Positions 1 through 8,335 of a stretch of 27,175 nt of DNA are shown here, in pieces; the first letter of the stretch is position 1; each line of letters opens with the position of its first letter. The translations under genes and the position numbers were made by a program. The notes beneath the pieces were generated by a model. The model saw only the letters and a list, made by a program, of their open reading frames with translations, had not been told where the DNA came from and did no database searches. This DNA is from Alteromonas mediterranea DE. Lineage in GTDB: Bacteria > Pseudomonadota > Gammaproteobacteria > Enterobacterales > Alteromonadaceae. The DNA is taken from contig NC_011138.3 of NCBI RefSeq assembly GCF_000020585.3, positions 2,939,785 to 2,966,959 on the forward strand, written 5' to 3'.

Positions 1-1
1 A

Positions 2-86
2 TGGTGCGGAAGGAGAGACTTGAACTCTCACGCCGTGAAGCACTGGAACCTAAATCCAGCGTGTCTACCAATTCCACCACTTCCGC
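2..86 (-). tRNA. tRNA-Leu (anticodon UAG)
   Basis: The reverse complement folds as a class II tRNA with acceptor GCGGAAG/CTTCCGC, discriminator A and an encoded CCA (bases 2-4). The anticodon arm is CTGGA-TTTAGGT-TCCAG, so the anticodon is TAG and reads CUN leucine codons. The extended variable arm fits leucine. It is the last of four co-oriented tRNA genes and lies 7 bases after tRNA-His. Any terminator for the cluster lies beyond the window edge. Confidence 0.95.
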
Positions 87-93
87 GAAAAAG

Positions 94-170
94 TGGGGTG
101 GACGATGGGACTTGAACCCACGACAACCGGAATCACAATCCGGGGCTCTACCAACTGAGCTACGCCCACC
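94..170 (-). tRNA. tRNA-His (anticodon GUG)
   Basis: The anticodon arm is CCGGA-TTGTGAT-TCCGG, giving anticodon GTG. The gene encodes the extra 5' G (G-1) that pairs with discriminator C73, which is the identity mark of tRNA-His, and also the CCA end (bases 94-96). The T-arm is GTGGG-TTCAAGT-CCCAT. It is the third gene of the cluster, about 100 bases after tRNA-Arg. Confidence 0.96.
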
Positions 171-271
171 ATAGGGTGTGTTTGCAACTTACACTTTGCA
201 ACTTACACGCTTTATCTTAGCAGTGTAAAATAAAAAATTCAGCCTTGCTGTCAGGACCTACCTGACTCGCA

Positions 272-348
<77 letters not shown>

Positions 349-371
349 TTGGCGAATCTTCGCTGCAAAAA

Positions 372-448
372 TGGTCGGTGAGACAGGATTTGAACCTGCG
401 ACCCCTTGTACCCAAAACAAGTGCGCTACCAAGCTGCGCCACTCACCG
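372..448 (-). tRNA. tRNA-Pro (anticodon UGG)
   Basis: The acceptor is CGGTGAG with its complement and an encoded CCA (372-374). The anticodon stem-loop is CTTGT-TTTGGGT-ACAAG, giving anticodon TGG, the proline tRNA able to read all CCN codons. It is the first gene of the cluster, beginning about 45 bases after the predicted transcription start. Confidence 0.96.
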
Positions 449-498
449 ACTGTTGTACCGACCTGAAGCGCTAGCCTCTGTGCCGTTACGGGGTGCGA

Positions 499-527
499 AT
501 ATTACTGACATCCCCCCACCTCGTCAA
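499..527 (-). promoter_or_regulatory. Sigma70 promoter of the tRNA cluster
   Basis: On the minus strand the -35 is TTGACG (522-527), the spacer is exactly 17 bases and the -10 is TAATAT (499-504). Each box is within one base of consensus. The bases after the -10 are GC-rich (CGCACCCC), like the discriminators of stable-RNA promoters under stringent control. Regulation by ppGpp is inferred from this and not shown. Confidence 0.85.
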
Positions 528-856
528 ACACTTTTTTAAATAAAATAATCAACCGCTCACAAAGCACGCATTCTCACGTTTTTTTGAACAATAGCGCCTT
601 AATTCGGGCCTTCTTTGAAATGATTTTTCTGTTAATGAAGAGGATGTAGACCCCCTTGTAACCGTGAATTAATTTATTTGATATACAAAGATGTGTAATC
701 GTAGGGGCAAAACCGTGTTAAATGAATTTTTCACTTACCATAACGCTTATGCTAACGCGTAATAACCTCCAATAATTGCTAGAGTATTAGCCCTGTTTTA
801 TGAAACAATATAGCCCACTTGTTGACCACTCAACCATATAAGAATCGTACAAGACT
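528..856. other. Intergenic region before folD; weak folD promoter candidate
   Basis: This AT-rich stretch separates the divergent tRNA cluster and folD. I see no ORF or RNA gene in it. The only folD promoter candidate is TTGCTA (776-781), a 17-base spacer and TATGAA (799-804), which is a moderate match. The folD start lacks a recognisable Shine-Dalgarno sequence. Confidence 0.35.
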
Positions 857-1711
857 ATGACCGCTCATCTTATTGACGGCAAATTAATTGCCAAACAAGT
901 TCGCCAACACGTTACTTCCTACGTTGACTCGTTAACTCAAGCAGGTAAAAGACAGCCAGGCCTTGCGGTTGTCTTAGTGGGTAGCGATGCCGCCTCACAA
1001 GTGTATGTATCTAACAAGAGAAAAGCTTGTGATGAAGTAGGTTTCGTCTCTCGTTCATTCGACCTTCCTTCTGATACGACTGAAGAGACACTGCTTAACT
1101 TAGTGGATCAGCTTAACGAAGATAAAGAAATAGACGGAATTTTAGTGCAGCTTCCGCTTCCCGCAGGTTTAAATGCGGAAAAGGTGCTAGAACGTATCCA
1201 TCCGCATAAAGATGTAGACGGGTTCCACCCTTATAATATTGGTCGCCTTGCACAGCGTATCCCCGCATTACGCCCGTGTACGCCTAAAGGCATCATGACA
1301 ATGATAGAGTCGACTAAGCGCCCTGTGAAAGGTTTGGACGCGGTTATTGTAGGCGCTTCAAATATTGTAGGCCGCCCAATGAGCCTTGAGCTATTGTTAG
1401 CAGGCTGCACAGTGACCACTTGCCACAAGTTCACTCAAGACTTAAAAAGCCATGTTCAACGTGCGGACTTGCTGGTTGTTGCTGTAGGTAAGCCGAATTT
1501 CATTCCAGGAGACTGGGTGAAGCCTGGTGCTATTGTTATTGATGTCGGCATTAACCGGGTTAACGATGGCTCTTTGGTGGGAGATGTAGACTTTGATAAA
1601 GCGAAGGAACGGGCCGGTTGGATCACGCCGGTTCCTGGCGGTGTAGGGCCAATGACCGTAGCGAGCCTTATTGAAAATACGTTAGAAGCGTATGTTAAGT
1701 ATCACTCTTAA
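857..1711 (+). CDS. folD: Bifunctional methylene-THF dehydrogenase / methenyl-THF cyclohydrolase
   Basis: FolD interconverts 5,10-methylene-THF and 10-formyl-THF using NADP in the cytoplasm, supplying one-carbon units for purines and initiator formyl-Met-tRNA. The protein is 284 residues, the usual length. The N-terminal catalytic domain carries the family Y-x3-K motif (Y50, K54, in YVSNKRKAC), the GILVQLPLP stretch near residue 93 and the KDVDGFHP substrate loop. A Rossmann NADP-binding part follows ([11 protein letters not shown], about residues 165-175). The C-terminal signature [12 protein letters not shown] is intact. The start is the ATG at 857; upstream Shine-Dalgarno pairing is poor. 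A terminator follows about 50 bases after the stop, so folD looks monocistronic. Confidence 0.97.
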   Translation: MTAHLIDGKLIAKQVRQHVTSYVDSLTQAGKRQPGLAVVLVGSDAASQVYVSNKRKACDEVGFVSRSFDLPSDTTEETLLNLVDQLNEDKEIDGILVQLPLPAGLNAEKVLERIHPHKDVDGFHPYNIGRLAQRIPALRPCTPKGIMTMIESTKRPVKGLDAVIVGASNIVGRPMSLELLLAGCTVTTCHKFTQDLKSHVQRADLLVVAVGKPNFIPGDWVKPGAIVIDVGINRVNDGSLVGDVDFDKAKERAGWITPVPGGVGPMTVASLIENTLEAYVKYHS

Positions 1712-1761
1712 TAGTCCATCTTCATTTTACATCAATAAGCAACCTTAATAGCGTAACAAAC

Positions 1762-1789
1762 AAAGGCAGAGAGTGATGTCTGCCTTTTT
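1762..1789 (+). terminator. Rho-independent terminator of folD
   Basis: A 9-bp perfect stem AAAGGCAGA/TCTGCCTTT (1762-1770 and 1779-1787) with an 8-base loop ends in a T run. An ATG at 1773 lies in the loop and opens the reading frame of the next gene, so that ATG is unlikely to be its real start. Confidence 0.85.
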
Positions 1790-1841
1790 GATAAGCCCAC
1801 GCTACAACACAACATACAACCCTACTTATTTTATTCCTACT

Positions 1842-2420
1842 ATGGCTAATTTAACTTCCCCCTTACTCGAACAGCACGTTATTGATGCAACGCTAAAATG
1901 GGTTGATGATATTGTTATAGAGCACAATTTCTGCCCCTTCGCCCGCTATGTAAGAACACCAAGCGGTATTCGATGCGTAGTTATAGGCGGTGATGTGGGC
2001 GACGTTATCCAATCGCTCTATGATGAAGTCAGGCATTTAGAAGAGAACGAAGACACTGCTACTACGCTAATTGCACTTACTCACACAACCCTTGGGGACT
2101 TCGACGAATACCTTGATGTCTTAGCCATCGCGGATAATATGCTTCATGACTGGGGCTATAGCGGAACCTATCAACTCGCGAGTTTCCACCCTGATTATAT
2201 ATTTGATGGCAGTGAGGCGAGTGACGCTGAAAACTTTACTAATCGCTCTCCCTATCCCCTTCTACACCTTATTCGCGAAGCCGATATTACGCGCTATATG
2301 AAAAAAGAAGAAGATGCAGAGAAGATTTTCAGTCACAACATTGAAAAAGCACAGTCACTTGGCTGCCCATACTTCGAAAAAGTGCTTAAAGAAATTAAAA
2401 AAGACAAGCCCGCCGAGTAA
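1842..2420 (+). CDS. DUF1415 family protein
   Basis: This is a 192-residue cytoplasmic protein resembling the DUF1415 family, which is widespread in proteobacteria and has no assigned biochemical function. Visible features are the conserved EHNFCPFAR segment near the N-terminus (Cys31), SFHPDYIFDG in the middle and NRSPYPLLHLIRE near residue 145. The frame is open from an ATG at 1773, but that codon sits in the loop of the folD terminator. The ATG at 1842 gives MANLTSP and a family-sized product, so I prefer it; neither start has a strong ribosome binding site (GAGAG precedes 1773). No signal peptide or membrane segment is seen. It lies between folD and trmO without tight coupling to either. 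Confidence 0.8.
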   Translation: MANLTSPLLEQHVIDATLKWVDDIVIEHNFCPFARYVRTPSGIRCVVIGGDVGDVIQSLYDEVRHLEENEDTATTLIALTHTTLGDFDEYLDVLAIADNMLHDWGYSGTYQLASFHPDYIFDGSEASDAENFTNRSPYPLLHLIREADITRYMKKEEDAEKIFSHNIEKAQSLGCPYFEKVLKEIKKDKPAE

Positions 2421-2520
2421 GGCAAGAATAGCGAAGCGTTTGATTAGAGATAGGTTAATCTGATAACACTACACTACTATTTAGCACCGTTTTAACCGTT
2501 ACTCAGGCAGGCTTAAAGCA

Positions 2521-2543
2521 TTGGATTACTCCAGGGAATCCAA
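2521..2543. repeat. Inverted repeat upstream of trmO (7-9-7)
   Basis: TTGGATT (2521-2527) and AATCCAA (2537-2543) form a perfect 7-bp inverted repeat with a 9-base centre. No T run follows, so it does not look like a terminator. It has the same 7-9-7 geometry and TTG...CAA ends as the repeat at 2598-2620. An operator role is speculative. Confidence 0.4.
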
Positions 2544-2597
2544 ACAAACCCACTAACGACACAAATAGTCGGCGTTTAATTTGGACCAAGTTTTCAC

Positions 2598-2626
2598 TTG
2601 AAGGGCTACCTTACCTTCAATATATG
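2598..2626 (+). promoter_or_regulatory. Probable trmO promoter overlapping an inverted repeat
   Basis: TTGAAG (2598-2603), a 17-base spacer and TATATG (2621-2626) form a good sigma70 match, with a predicted start near 2633. The -35 and the whole spacer are also a perfect palindrome, TTGAAGG-N9-CCTTCAA (2598-2620). A regulator binding there would block RNA polymerase, but that is inference. Confidence 0.5.
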
Positions 2627-2675
2627 AGAGTAATATGACAAATAATATTTTCTTTAACTGCGTTAGGAACAAAGC

Positions 2676-3395
2676 GTGACCGCCCCTTCTTCTTTCGACA
2701 TAGCCAGTATTGCCACTATCGCCACCCCGTTCAAACAAAAATTCGCCATTCCTAGGCAGCCAAACCTAGCAAAAGCACAAGGTGTTATTACGTTCGGGGA
2801 AGGGTTTAACGACATCAATATGCTAAAAGGAATAGAGCACTACAGTCATTTATGGCTTTTGTTCATTTTTCACCAAAATCTAGAGCGTGGCTGGAAAAGT
2901 ACCGTAAAAGCCCCTCGGTTAGGTGGTAATGCAACAATGGGCGTACTAGCAAGCAGAAGTACGCATAGACCTAACGGCATTGGAATGTCGGTCGTAGTTA
3001 ATAAGGGCATTACCAGCAGAAACGGGCAAACGCAGCTTTGTGTTGAAGGCGTAGACCTTGTAGACGGCACGCCGCTCATCGATGTTAAGCCTTATATTTC
3101 ATATGCCGATAGTGTTGATAACGCAAAAGACAAGCTAGACGACATTAACCCTATCCCCCACCGGGATGTTTTTTTCGCTCCTAGTCTCTCGTCTATGCTG
3201 GCGAAAATAGAAACGAAACATAGCGATTTTTCAGCCCTAGTAACTGCAGTTCTCGCCCAAGACCCCCGCCCTGCGTATAAACAACATCTTGATAATGATG
3301 AAAAAATCTATCGCGTCACGCTATATGATATCGATGTGGGGTTCACTATTAAAAATGCTGCGGTGTGCGTGACTGAGCTTGTTCAACTAGGATAA
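2676..3395 (+). CDS. trmO: tRNA (t6A37) N6-methyltransferase TrmO (TsaA/YaeB family)
   Basis: TrmO methylates N6-threonylcarbamoyladenosine at position 37 of threonine tRNA with S-adenosylmethionine, fine-tuning decoding. The 239-residue length matches the E. coli protein. The N-terminal TsaA-like beta-barrel spans roughly residues 8-160, with the conserved segments GIEHYSHLWLLFIFH, GVLASRSTHRPNGIGMS and DVKPYISYADS. The C-terminal part (about 160-239) holds a DPRPAYK segment typical of the family. The start is a GTG at 2676 with AGGA seven bases upstream (2665-2668); no nearer ATG fits. It seems to have its own promoter and is separated from proS by 171 bases. Confidence 0.9.
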   Translation: MTAPSSFDIASIATIATPFKQKFAIPRQPNLAKAQGVITFGEGFNDINMLKGIEHYSHLWLLFIFHQNLERGWKSTVKAPRLGGNATMGVLASRSTHRPNGIGMSVVVNKGITSRNGQTQLCVEGVDLVDGTPLIDVKPYISYADSVDNAKDKLDDINPIPHRDVFFAPSLSSMLAKIETKHSDFSALVTAVLAQDPRPAYKQHLDNDEKIYRVTLYDIDVGFTIKNAAVCVTELVQLG

Positions 3396-3513
3396 ATCAC
3401 CGATAAGTGGTAACCGTCTGTGGCGTAATTGCTCACAGTTAATTAGAATACGCCAAAATAAGTGATGCCACGCCCTTCTTACTAACGTTTTGTGACATAA
3501 AAAGTTGAGCGTA

Positions 3514-3541
3514 TTGCCTTCACACTCACTATTTATATTAT
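3514..3541 (+). promoter_or_regulatory. Candidate proS promoter
   Basis: TTGCCT (3514-3519), a 16-base spacer and TATTAT (3536-3541) lie just before an AGGA ribosome site (3551-3554). The -10 matches five of six consensus bases. The predicted leader would be under 25 bases. Confidence 0.4.
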
Positions 3542-3566
3542 AAATTTAACAGGAAACCTGCTTTAC

Positions 3567-5285
3567 ATGCGCACTAGTCAATATTTGCTTGCCACGCAGA
3601 AAGAAACACCTGCAGACGCAGAGGTTATTAGCCACCAGCTTATGCTTAGAGCTGGCATGATCAGAAAGCTAGCTTCAGGTCTTTACACTTGGCTACCTTC
3701 TGGTCTTCGTGTACTAAACAAAGTAGCCAATATTGTTCGCGAAGAAATGAACAAAGCAGGTGCTATTGAGGTGCTAATGCCCGTTGTTCAGCCCGCGGAT
3801 TTGTGGGAAGAATCTGGCCGTTGGGAAGAATACGGCCCTGAACTACTTCGCGTTAAAGACCGCCACCAGCGAGATTTCGTGCTAGGTCCAACCCATGAAG
3901 AGGTGATCACGGCGCTTGTACGCAATGAAATTAGCAGCTACAAGCAGCTTCCTTTGAATCTGTATCAGGTTCAAACCAAATTCCGAGACGAAGTTCGCCC
4001 TCGTTTCGGTATTATGCGCGGTCGCGAATTTACAATGAAAGACGCCTACAGCTTTCACTTGGAAGATAGCTGCTTAGAAGAGACCTACCAGAAAATGTAC
4101 GACGCCTACTGTGCGATTTTCTCTCGCATGGGGCTCGATTTCAGAGCGGTTATTGCTGACTCTGGCTCTATTGGTGGTAACCACTCGCACGAATTCCACG
4201 TACTTGCTGAATCAGGTGAAGATGCTATCGCGTTTTCAAGCGACAGCGATTACGCCGCTAATGTTGAAATGGCTGCGGCTGTTGCGCCTGAAAAAGCAGT
4301 GCCTTCCGGCGCCGATGTTGAAACCAAAGATGCCAAAGGCAAAGACTTTAATGCGATTTTAAAGAGTGTCGATGCCAACGCTACTAACGCCGTTAAAGTC
4401 GTATTAGTAAAAGGGGCTAATGAACTCAATGATAAAGGCGAAGACGTTGTTTGTGATAAATGGGTAGCGCTCGTACTACGTGCAGACCATGAGCTAAACG
4501 ACATTAAAGCTGAAAAAATAGACGGCGTTGCGATTCCTCTTGTTGAAGCGTCATTTGAACAAGCAAAAGATGTGCTTGGTGTATCGCCTTTCTTTGCAGA
4601 TGCAACTAACCTGCCCGTACCTGCTTACGTTGACGCAAGTGCAGCAGCCCTTGCTGATTTCACAACAGGTGCTGGCGCAGGCGGAAAAGTTAACGTCAAC
4701 GTTAACTGGCCAGATGGTATCAATACCGTTGATATCCGCAATGTCGTTGCCGGCGACGCATCACCTGATGGCCAAGGTACGCTCGATATCAAACGCGGTA
4801 TTGAAGTAGGTCATATCTTCCAGCTTGGTAGAAAATATTCAGAAGCAATGAACTGCGGTGTATTGAGCGAAACAGGCAAGCACCAAACCCTTACTATGGG
4901 CTGTTACGGTATTGGTGTATCGCGTATTGTGGCGGCGGCCATTGAGCAAAATCACGATAAATTTGGCATAAAGTGGCCAGATCCTATCGCACCGTTTAAA
5001 ATTGCATTAATACCAATGAATATGCATAAGTCTCACCGTATCAAAGAAGCAGCCGAAGCCCTTTATGAAGAGCTTGTTGCATTAGGCATAGAAGTGCTAT
5101 TTGACGATAGAAAAGAGCGCCCGGGTGTTATGTTCAATGATATGGAATTAATTGGCATACCTCATAGTATTGTTATTGGTGAAAGAAACCTAGATAATCA
5201 ACAGGTTGAGTATAAAAATAGACGTACTGGCGAGAAGCAGTTATTAGACCTCAGCGCAGCAAAAGAATTTGTAGCCGCACTCTAA
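3567..5285 (+). CDS. proS: Prolyl-tRNA synthetase, bacterial type with editing insertion
   Basis: ProS charges tRNA-Pro with proline in the cytoplasm. At 572 residues it is the long bacterial type. Class II motif 1 lies around [16 protein letters not shown] (residues 39-54). Motif 2 is seen in [23 protein letters not shown] (about residues 138-160). The INS editing domain fills about residues 225-405; it hydrolyses mischarged Ala-tRNA-Pro in this family. Motif 3 is in [17 protein letters not shown] (about 446-462), and the C-terminal anticodon-binding domain follows. The ATG at 3567 has AGGAAA upstream. Two short-spaced genes follow on the same strand (MBL hydrolase, pldA), and no terminator is seen until 7253, so all three may be co-transcribed. 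Confidence 0.97.
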   Translation: MRTSQYLLATQKETPADAEVISHQLMLRAGMIRKLASGLYTWLPSGLRVLNKVANIVREEMNKAGAIEVLMPVVQPADLWEESGRWEEYGPELLRVKDRHQRDFVLGPTHEEVITALVRNEISSYKQLPLNLYQVQTKFRDEVRPRFGIMRGREFTMKDAYSFHLEDSCLEETYQKMYDAYCAIFSRMGLDFRAVIADSGSIGGNHSHEFHVLAESGEDAIAFSSDSDYAANVEMAAAVAPEKAVPSGADVETKDAKGKDFNAILKSVDANATNAVKVVLVKGANELNDKGEDVVCDKWVALVLRADHELNDIKAEKIDGVAIPLVEASFEQAKDVLGVSPFFADATNLPVPAYVDASAAALADFTTGAGAGGKVNVNVNWPDGINTVDIRNVVAGDASPDGQGTLDIKRGIEVGHIFQLGRKYSEAMNCGVLSETGKHQTLTMGCYGIGVSRIVAAAIEQNHDKFGIKWPDPIAPFKIALIPMNMHKSHRIKEAAEALYEELVALGIEVLFDDRKERPGVMFNDMELIGIPHSIVIGERNLDNQQVEYKNRRTGEKQLLDLSAAKEFVAAL

Positions 5286-5324
5286 CATCTGAACTTGCCC
5301 ATAAGTTAAGTATAAAGAGGGCGT

Positions 5325-6167
5325 ATGCGGTTAACATTCTATGGCGTTAGAGGGTCTATACCCACTCCGGGAGCAGCTTTCGTCCGCTATGGTGGCAATA
5401 CAGCATGCGTTCATATCGAGCTTGAGGACGGTACCGATATCGTCCTCGACTCTGGAACGGGTATTCGCCTTCTTGGTGAGCACTTAGCGAAAAAGAACAC
5501 CCCTATCCATCTTTTGCTGAGCCATAATCATTGGGACCACATACAAGGTTTCCCCTTCTTTCCTCCCATATATCAAGCCGAACGCGAAATAAATATCTAT
5601 CCAGGACAAACTCTGTTTGAAGAACCGGACCAAATTTTAAAACAAATGGAAGGATCGTTATTTCCCGTACCAAGAAGTGCGCTCAGAGCAAACATCTCGC
5701 TTATTGAAATACCGAAAGCGGACAACACCTTTGCAATAGGAAGCGCAAAGATCACGCGACTTGCAATGAATCATCCGGGAAGCGGCAGCGCCTATTGCAT
5801 AAACGCTGATGGTGTGAAGGTTGCTTACATTACAGATAATGAGCTTTACCCTCCTTATAAGAAAGAAACCGACTTTATTGATTTTGCTAAATTTGCTGAG
5901 AATGCAGACTTACTTATTCACGATGCACAGTATATGCTGTCTGATATGCCTGCTAAAAACGGGTGGGGCCACTCTGTGGCTGAGGAGGCGGTTAAACTGG
6001 CTATGGCGTCCAATGCAAAAAAATTAGCACTATACAGTCATGATCCAGAACGCACAGATGACGATATAGATGATGTTGTAAAACATTGTAATGAATATGT
6101 CACAGTGGCAGAGTCTAATTTACACGTATTTGCTTCCTCAGAAGGCCTCACACTGGACTTCAGTTAA
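5325..6167 (+). CDS. MBL-fold metallo-hydrolase
   Basis: This is a 280-residue metallo-beta-lactamase-fold hydrolase. The metal-binding motif HxHxDH is intact as H67-N-H69-W-D71-H72. Further candidate ligands are the His in AMNHPG (about residue 150), the Asp in YITDNEL and the His in YSHDPER near residue 241. The N-terminal GVRGSIPTPG...YGGNT pattern is shared with MBL proteins related to RNase Z, PhnP and class II-like phosphodiesterases, so a phosphodiester substrate is plausible but not shown. No signal peptide is present, so it should be cytoplasmic. The ATG at 5325 has AGAGG four bases upstream. It starts 39 bases after proS and ends 35 bases before pldA. Confidence 0.88.
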   Translation: MRLTFYGVRGSIPTPGAAFVRYGGNTACVHIELEDGTDIVLDSGTGIRLLGEHLAKKNTPIHLLLSHNHWDHIQGFPFFPPIYQAEREINIYPGQTLFEEPDQILKQMEGSLFPVPRSALRANISLIEIPKADNTFAIGSAKITRLAMNHPGSGSAYCINADGVKVAYITDNELYPPYKKETDFIDFAKFAENADLLIHDAQYMLSDMPAKNGWGHSVAEEAVKLAMASNAKKLALYSHDPERTDDDIDDVVKHCNEYVTVAESNLHVFASSEGLTLDFS

Positions 6168-6202
6168 GCATAAAAATAACCCCATGTTACGGAGAATTAA
6201 AG

Positions 6203-7222
6203 GTGTCAGTGTTAAAGCCTTTCGTATTTTTGGCAGCGTTTGCTGCTAGCACAAGTGTGTGTGGACAAGAAACATCCTCAGATGTTGTTAGCACTCAACC
6301 TCAAATCGTTGATAGCAGCGAGCAACAAATAAGCAATCAAAACGAAACCAACGATCCCTCTCAAGATGAAGAAGGTATCGAAGTCATTGACATTATAAAG
6401 CGTGATACCACCTCAGAAAGCGCGTTAGATGACCGTTTAGAAGGTGATAAAGAAGCGCTGGATAACGTGTTTGCTATTACGCAACATCGACAAAATTACC
6501 TGCTTCCCATTACTTACGTTTCCAACCCCAATACCACTGGAAACGAAGACTTGACGGACGAAAACGTCGATAATAAAGAAGCAAAATTCCAAGTCAGTGC
6601 CAAACTCCCCCTTTACTTAGAAGATACAGGATTCGACGGGGTGTATTTTGGCTTTACGCTGACATCATTTTGGCAGCTGTATAATAGCGAGGCATCTAAG
6701 CCGTTTCGCGAGACCAACTACGAGCCAGAAATTTTTTGGCAGGAAACCGCTGATTATTCCGTACTGGGGTATAAATTTAATACATTTCAAGTAGGCTTCA
6801 ATCACATGTCTAATGGTCAAAGCGGCCTACAATCAAGAAGCTGGAACCGCTTATTTGCCTCTATTGTATTCAGTGATAACGACGACATTTATTACCTAAA
6901 AACCTGGTATCGTATTCCTGAAGACGAAAAAGAAGATCCATTAGATCCTACGGGCGATGATAACCCTGATATAGAGGACTATTACGGGCGAATGGAGTTC
7001 GGATATGGTAGAAAAATTGGAGCATTCAAAGTACTCGCCCTACTTAGAAACAATTTAGATTTCGATGAAAACCGAGGCAGTATTCAACTAGATTTGACTT
7101 ACCCCATTTCTGATAGGTACGAAATCTTACTGCAATATTTCAACGGCTATGGTGATTCACTTATCGACTATAACCGGTCGCAAGAGCGCATTGGTTTGGG
7201 TTTCCAGCTGCTTTTCTTATAG
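6203..7222 (+). CDS. pldA: Outer-membrane phospholipase A1 (OMPLA)
   Basis: PldA is an outer-membrane beta-barrel that hydrolyses phospholipids misplaced in the outer leaflet, helping keep lipid asymmetry. The catalytic pattern is fully present: H201 and S203 in NHMSNG and N215 in SRSWNR, with the same H+2 and H+14 spacing as His142/Ser144/Asn156 of E. coli OMPLA. A signal peptide (residues 1 to about 21, ending SVCG) is followed by a long acidic Q/N/E-rich region (about 22-110) before the barrel, longer than in E. coli. The chain ends in an aromatic/hydrophobic strand (LGFQLLFL) typical of barrel insertion. The GTG start at 6203 has GGAG eight bases upstream. Confidence 0.93.
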   Translation: MSVLKPFVFLAAFAASTSVCGQETSSDVVSTQPQIVDSSEQQISNQNETNDPSQDEEGIEVIDIIKRDTTSESALDDRLEGDKEALDNVFAITQHRQNYLLPITYVSNPNTTGNEDLTDENVDNKEAKFQVSAKLPLYLEDTGFDGVYFGFTLTSFWQLYNSEASKPFRETNYEPEIFWQETADYSVLGYKFNTFQVGFNHMSNGQSGLQSRSWNRLFASIVFSDNDDIYYLKTWYRIPEDEKEDPLDPTGDDNPDIEDYYGRMEFGYGRKIGAFKVLALLRNNLDFDENRGSIQLDLTYPISDRYEILLQYFNGYGDSLIDYNRSQERIGLGFQLLFL

Positions 7223-7252
7223 GCCGACACCCCTCTCCCTATGAAGTAAATC

Positions 7253-7289
7253 AAGCGCGCTACGCTTACATGTTTAGCGCGCTTTTTAT
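7253..7289 (+). terminator. Strong rho-independent terminator after pldA
   Basis: A perfect 10-bp stem AAGCGCGCTA/TAGCGCGCTT (7253-7262 and 7275-7284) with a 12-base loop is followed by a T-rich tail. It lies between convergent pldA and the HDAC-family gene and would end transcription from the proS side. Confidence 0.88.
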
Positions 7290-7313
7290 TTAGCTACTCG
7301 CTTTTTACAGCGC

Positions 7314-8216
7314 CTAACTTATTACCCTCGCGGCGCGATATAGCTGAATATGTACATCCACCAGCGCTGCAATATCTCGCTGATACCCTCCACCAATAAC
7401 GGCTGCAATAGGCACTCCTAATTGTTCGGCCAGCGCGAATACGATTTTGTCTCTTTCGTACACCCCTTCGGTGGAGATATGTAAATGCCCTAAATCGTCA
7501 TTCACGTGCACATCAACACCGGCATCATAAATAATAGCGTCGGGCTGAAATTGCCTTTTTGCTAGTGCCAGCGCTTGTTCAAGTGTTTGTAGGTACTCAT
7601 CATCTTCGGTACCTTTGGCAAGCCCAATATCGATGTCTGATTGCTGCTTTCTATAAGGAAAGTTCTTTTCTCCATGTATAGACAAGGTAAAGATATCTCT
7701 ATCATTTTCAGCAAGCTTTGCCGTTCCATCGCCTTGGTGCACGTCTAAATCAACGATAAGTACATTATCAATAGCGGACGATTTTTGCATGGTTTTCGCC
7801 GCAAGATATAAATCGTTAAATAAACAAAACCCTGAGCCGAAATCAGCAAAAGCATGATGATACCCACCGGTTAAGTTAAGCGCTTTGCCGTGCTGTAATG
7901 CTAATGAGGCAGTTAAGCATGTGCCAGCAACCGCGGTTCGGGTGCGCTCGATGAGCTGCTGTGACCACGGAAAACCAATGCGCCGCATGGCTTTCTTATC
8001 TAAATTGCCGGATGTGAGCGCCTCTACATATTAACGGTCGTAGTTGTCTGTCAACACAGAGAAATCTAAAGGCGACGGAGTAATAAAACGCGCCTTGTCT
8101 ATTCCTCGCCTTATTAATTCATCTCGAATACCCACATATTTCTCTATGGGAAAGCGATGCCGTTCGGGAAGGTCTAGCTGACTATATATGGGGTGAAAGA
8201 CTAATGGCGTTGTCAT
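7314..8216 (-). pseudogene. Histone-deacetylase-family amidohydrolase, interrupted by in-frame TAA
   Basis: Members of this zinc hydrolase family remove acetyl groups from acetyl-lysine, acetylpolyamines or similar substrates. Read through, the frame from ATG 8216 gives 300 residues, a normal family length. Codon 62 is TAA (8031-8033), directly after TDNYDR, and the sequence then continues in the same frame with YVEALTSGN. The 61-residue N-terminal piece holds the HPIYSQLDLPERHRFP segment. The downstream part has the full catalytic set: the HH pair in GGYHHAF, zinc ligands in VDLDVHQGDG, the second Asp region in YDAGVDVH and IGGGY near the end. An ATG at 7988, 14 codons after the stop, could restart translation of a 224-residue piece, but it would lack the N-terminal part of the fold. 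An earlier in-frame ATG at 8288 lies in the terminator loop of the upstream gene. A sequencing error is possible. Confidence 0.85.
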
Positions 8217-8275
8217 CAATATCGGTACACTCTTCACTTCACGTACTGGTTTTAAGTATTTGCGGCTTGGCAATG

Positions 8276-8302
8276 AAAAAAGGAGCATGGCTGCTCCTTT
8301 TT
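8276..8302 (-). terminator. Terminator of the chemotaxis gene (bidirectional shape)
   Basis: GGAGC/GCTCC flanked by A6 and T5 runs (8276-8286 and 8293-8302) has a 6-base loop. On the minus strand it gives a GC stem followed by six Ts, 33 bases after the MCP stop codon. The shape is symmetrical enough to work on both strands. Confidence 0.82.
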
Positions 8303-8335
8303 CAATAAATAGCGTTTGATACTGACAAAGGGACG

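Noticed and set aside
2553..2738. A 61-residue minus-strand ORF before trmO
   Set aside because: It overlaps the trmO promoter and start codon and has no recognisable features.
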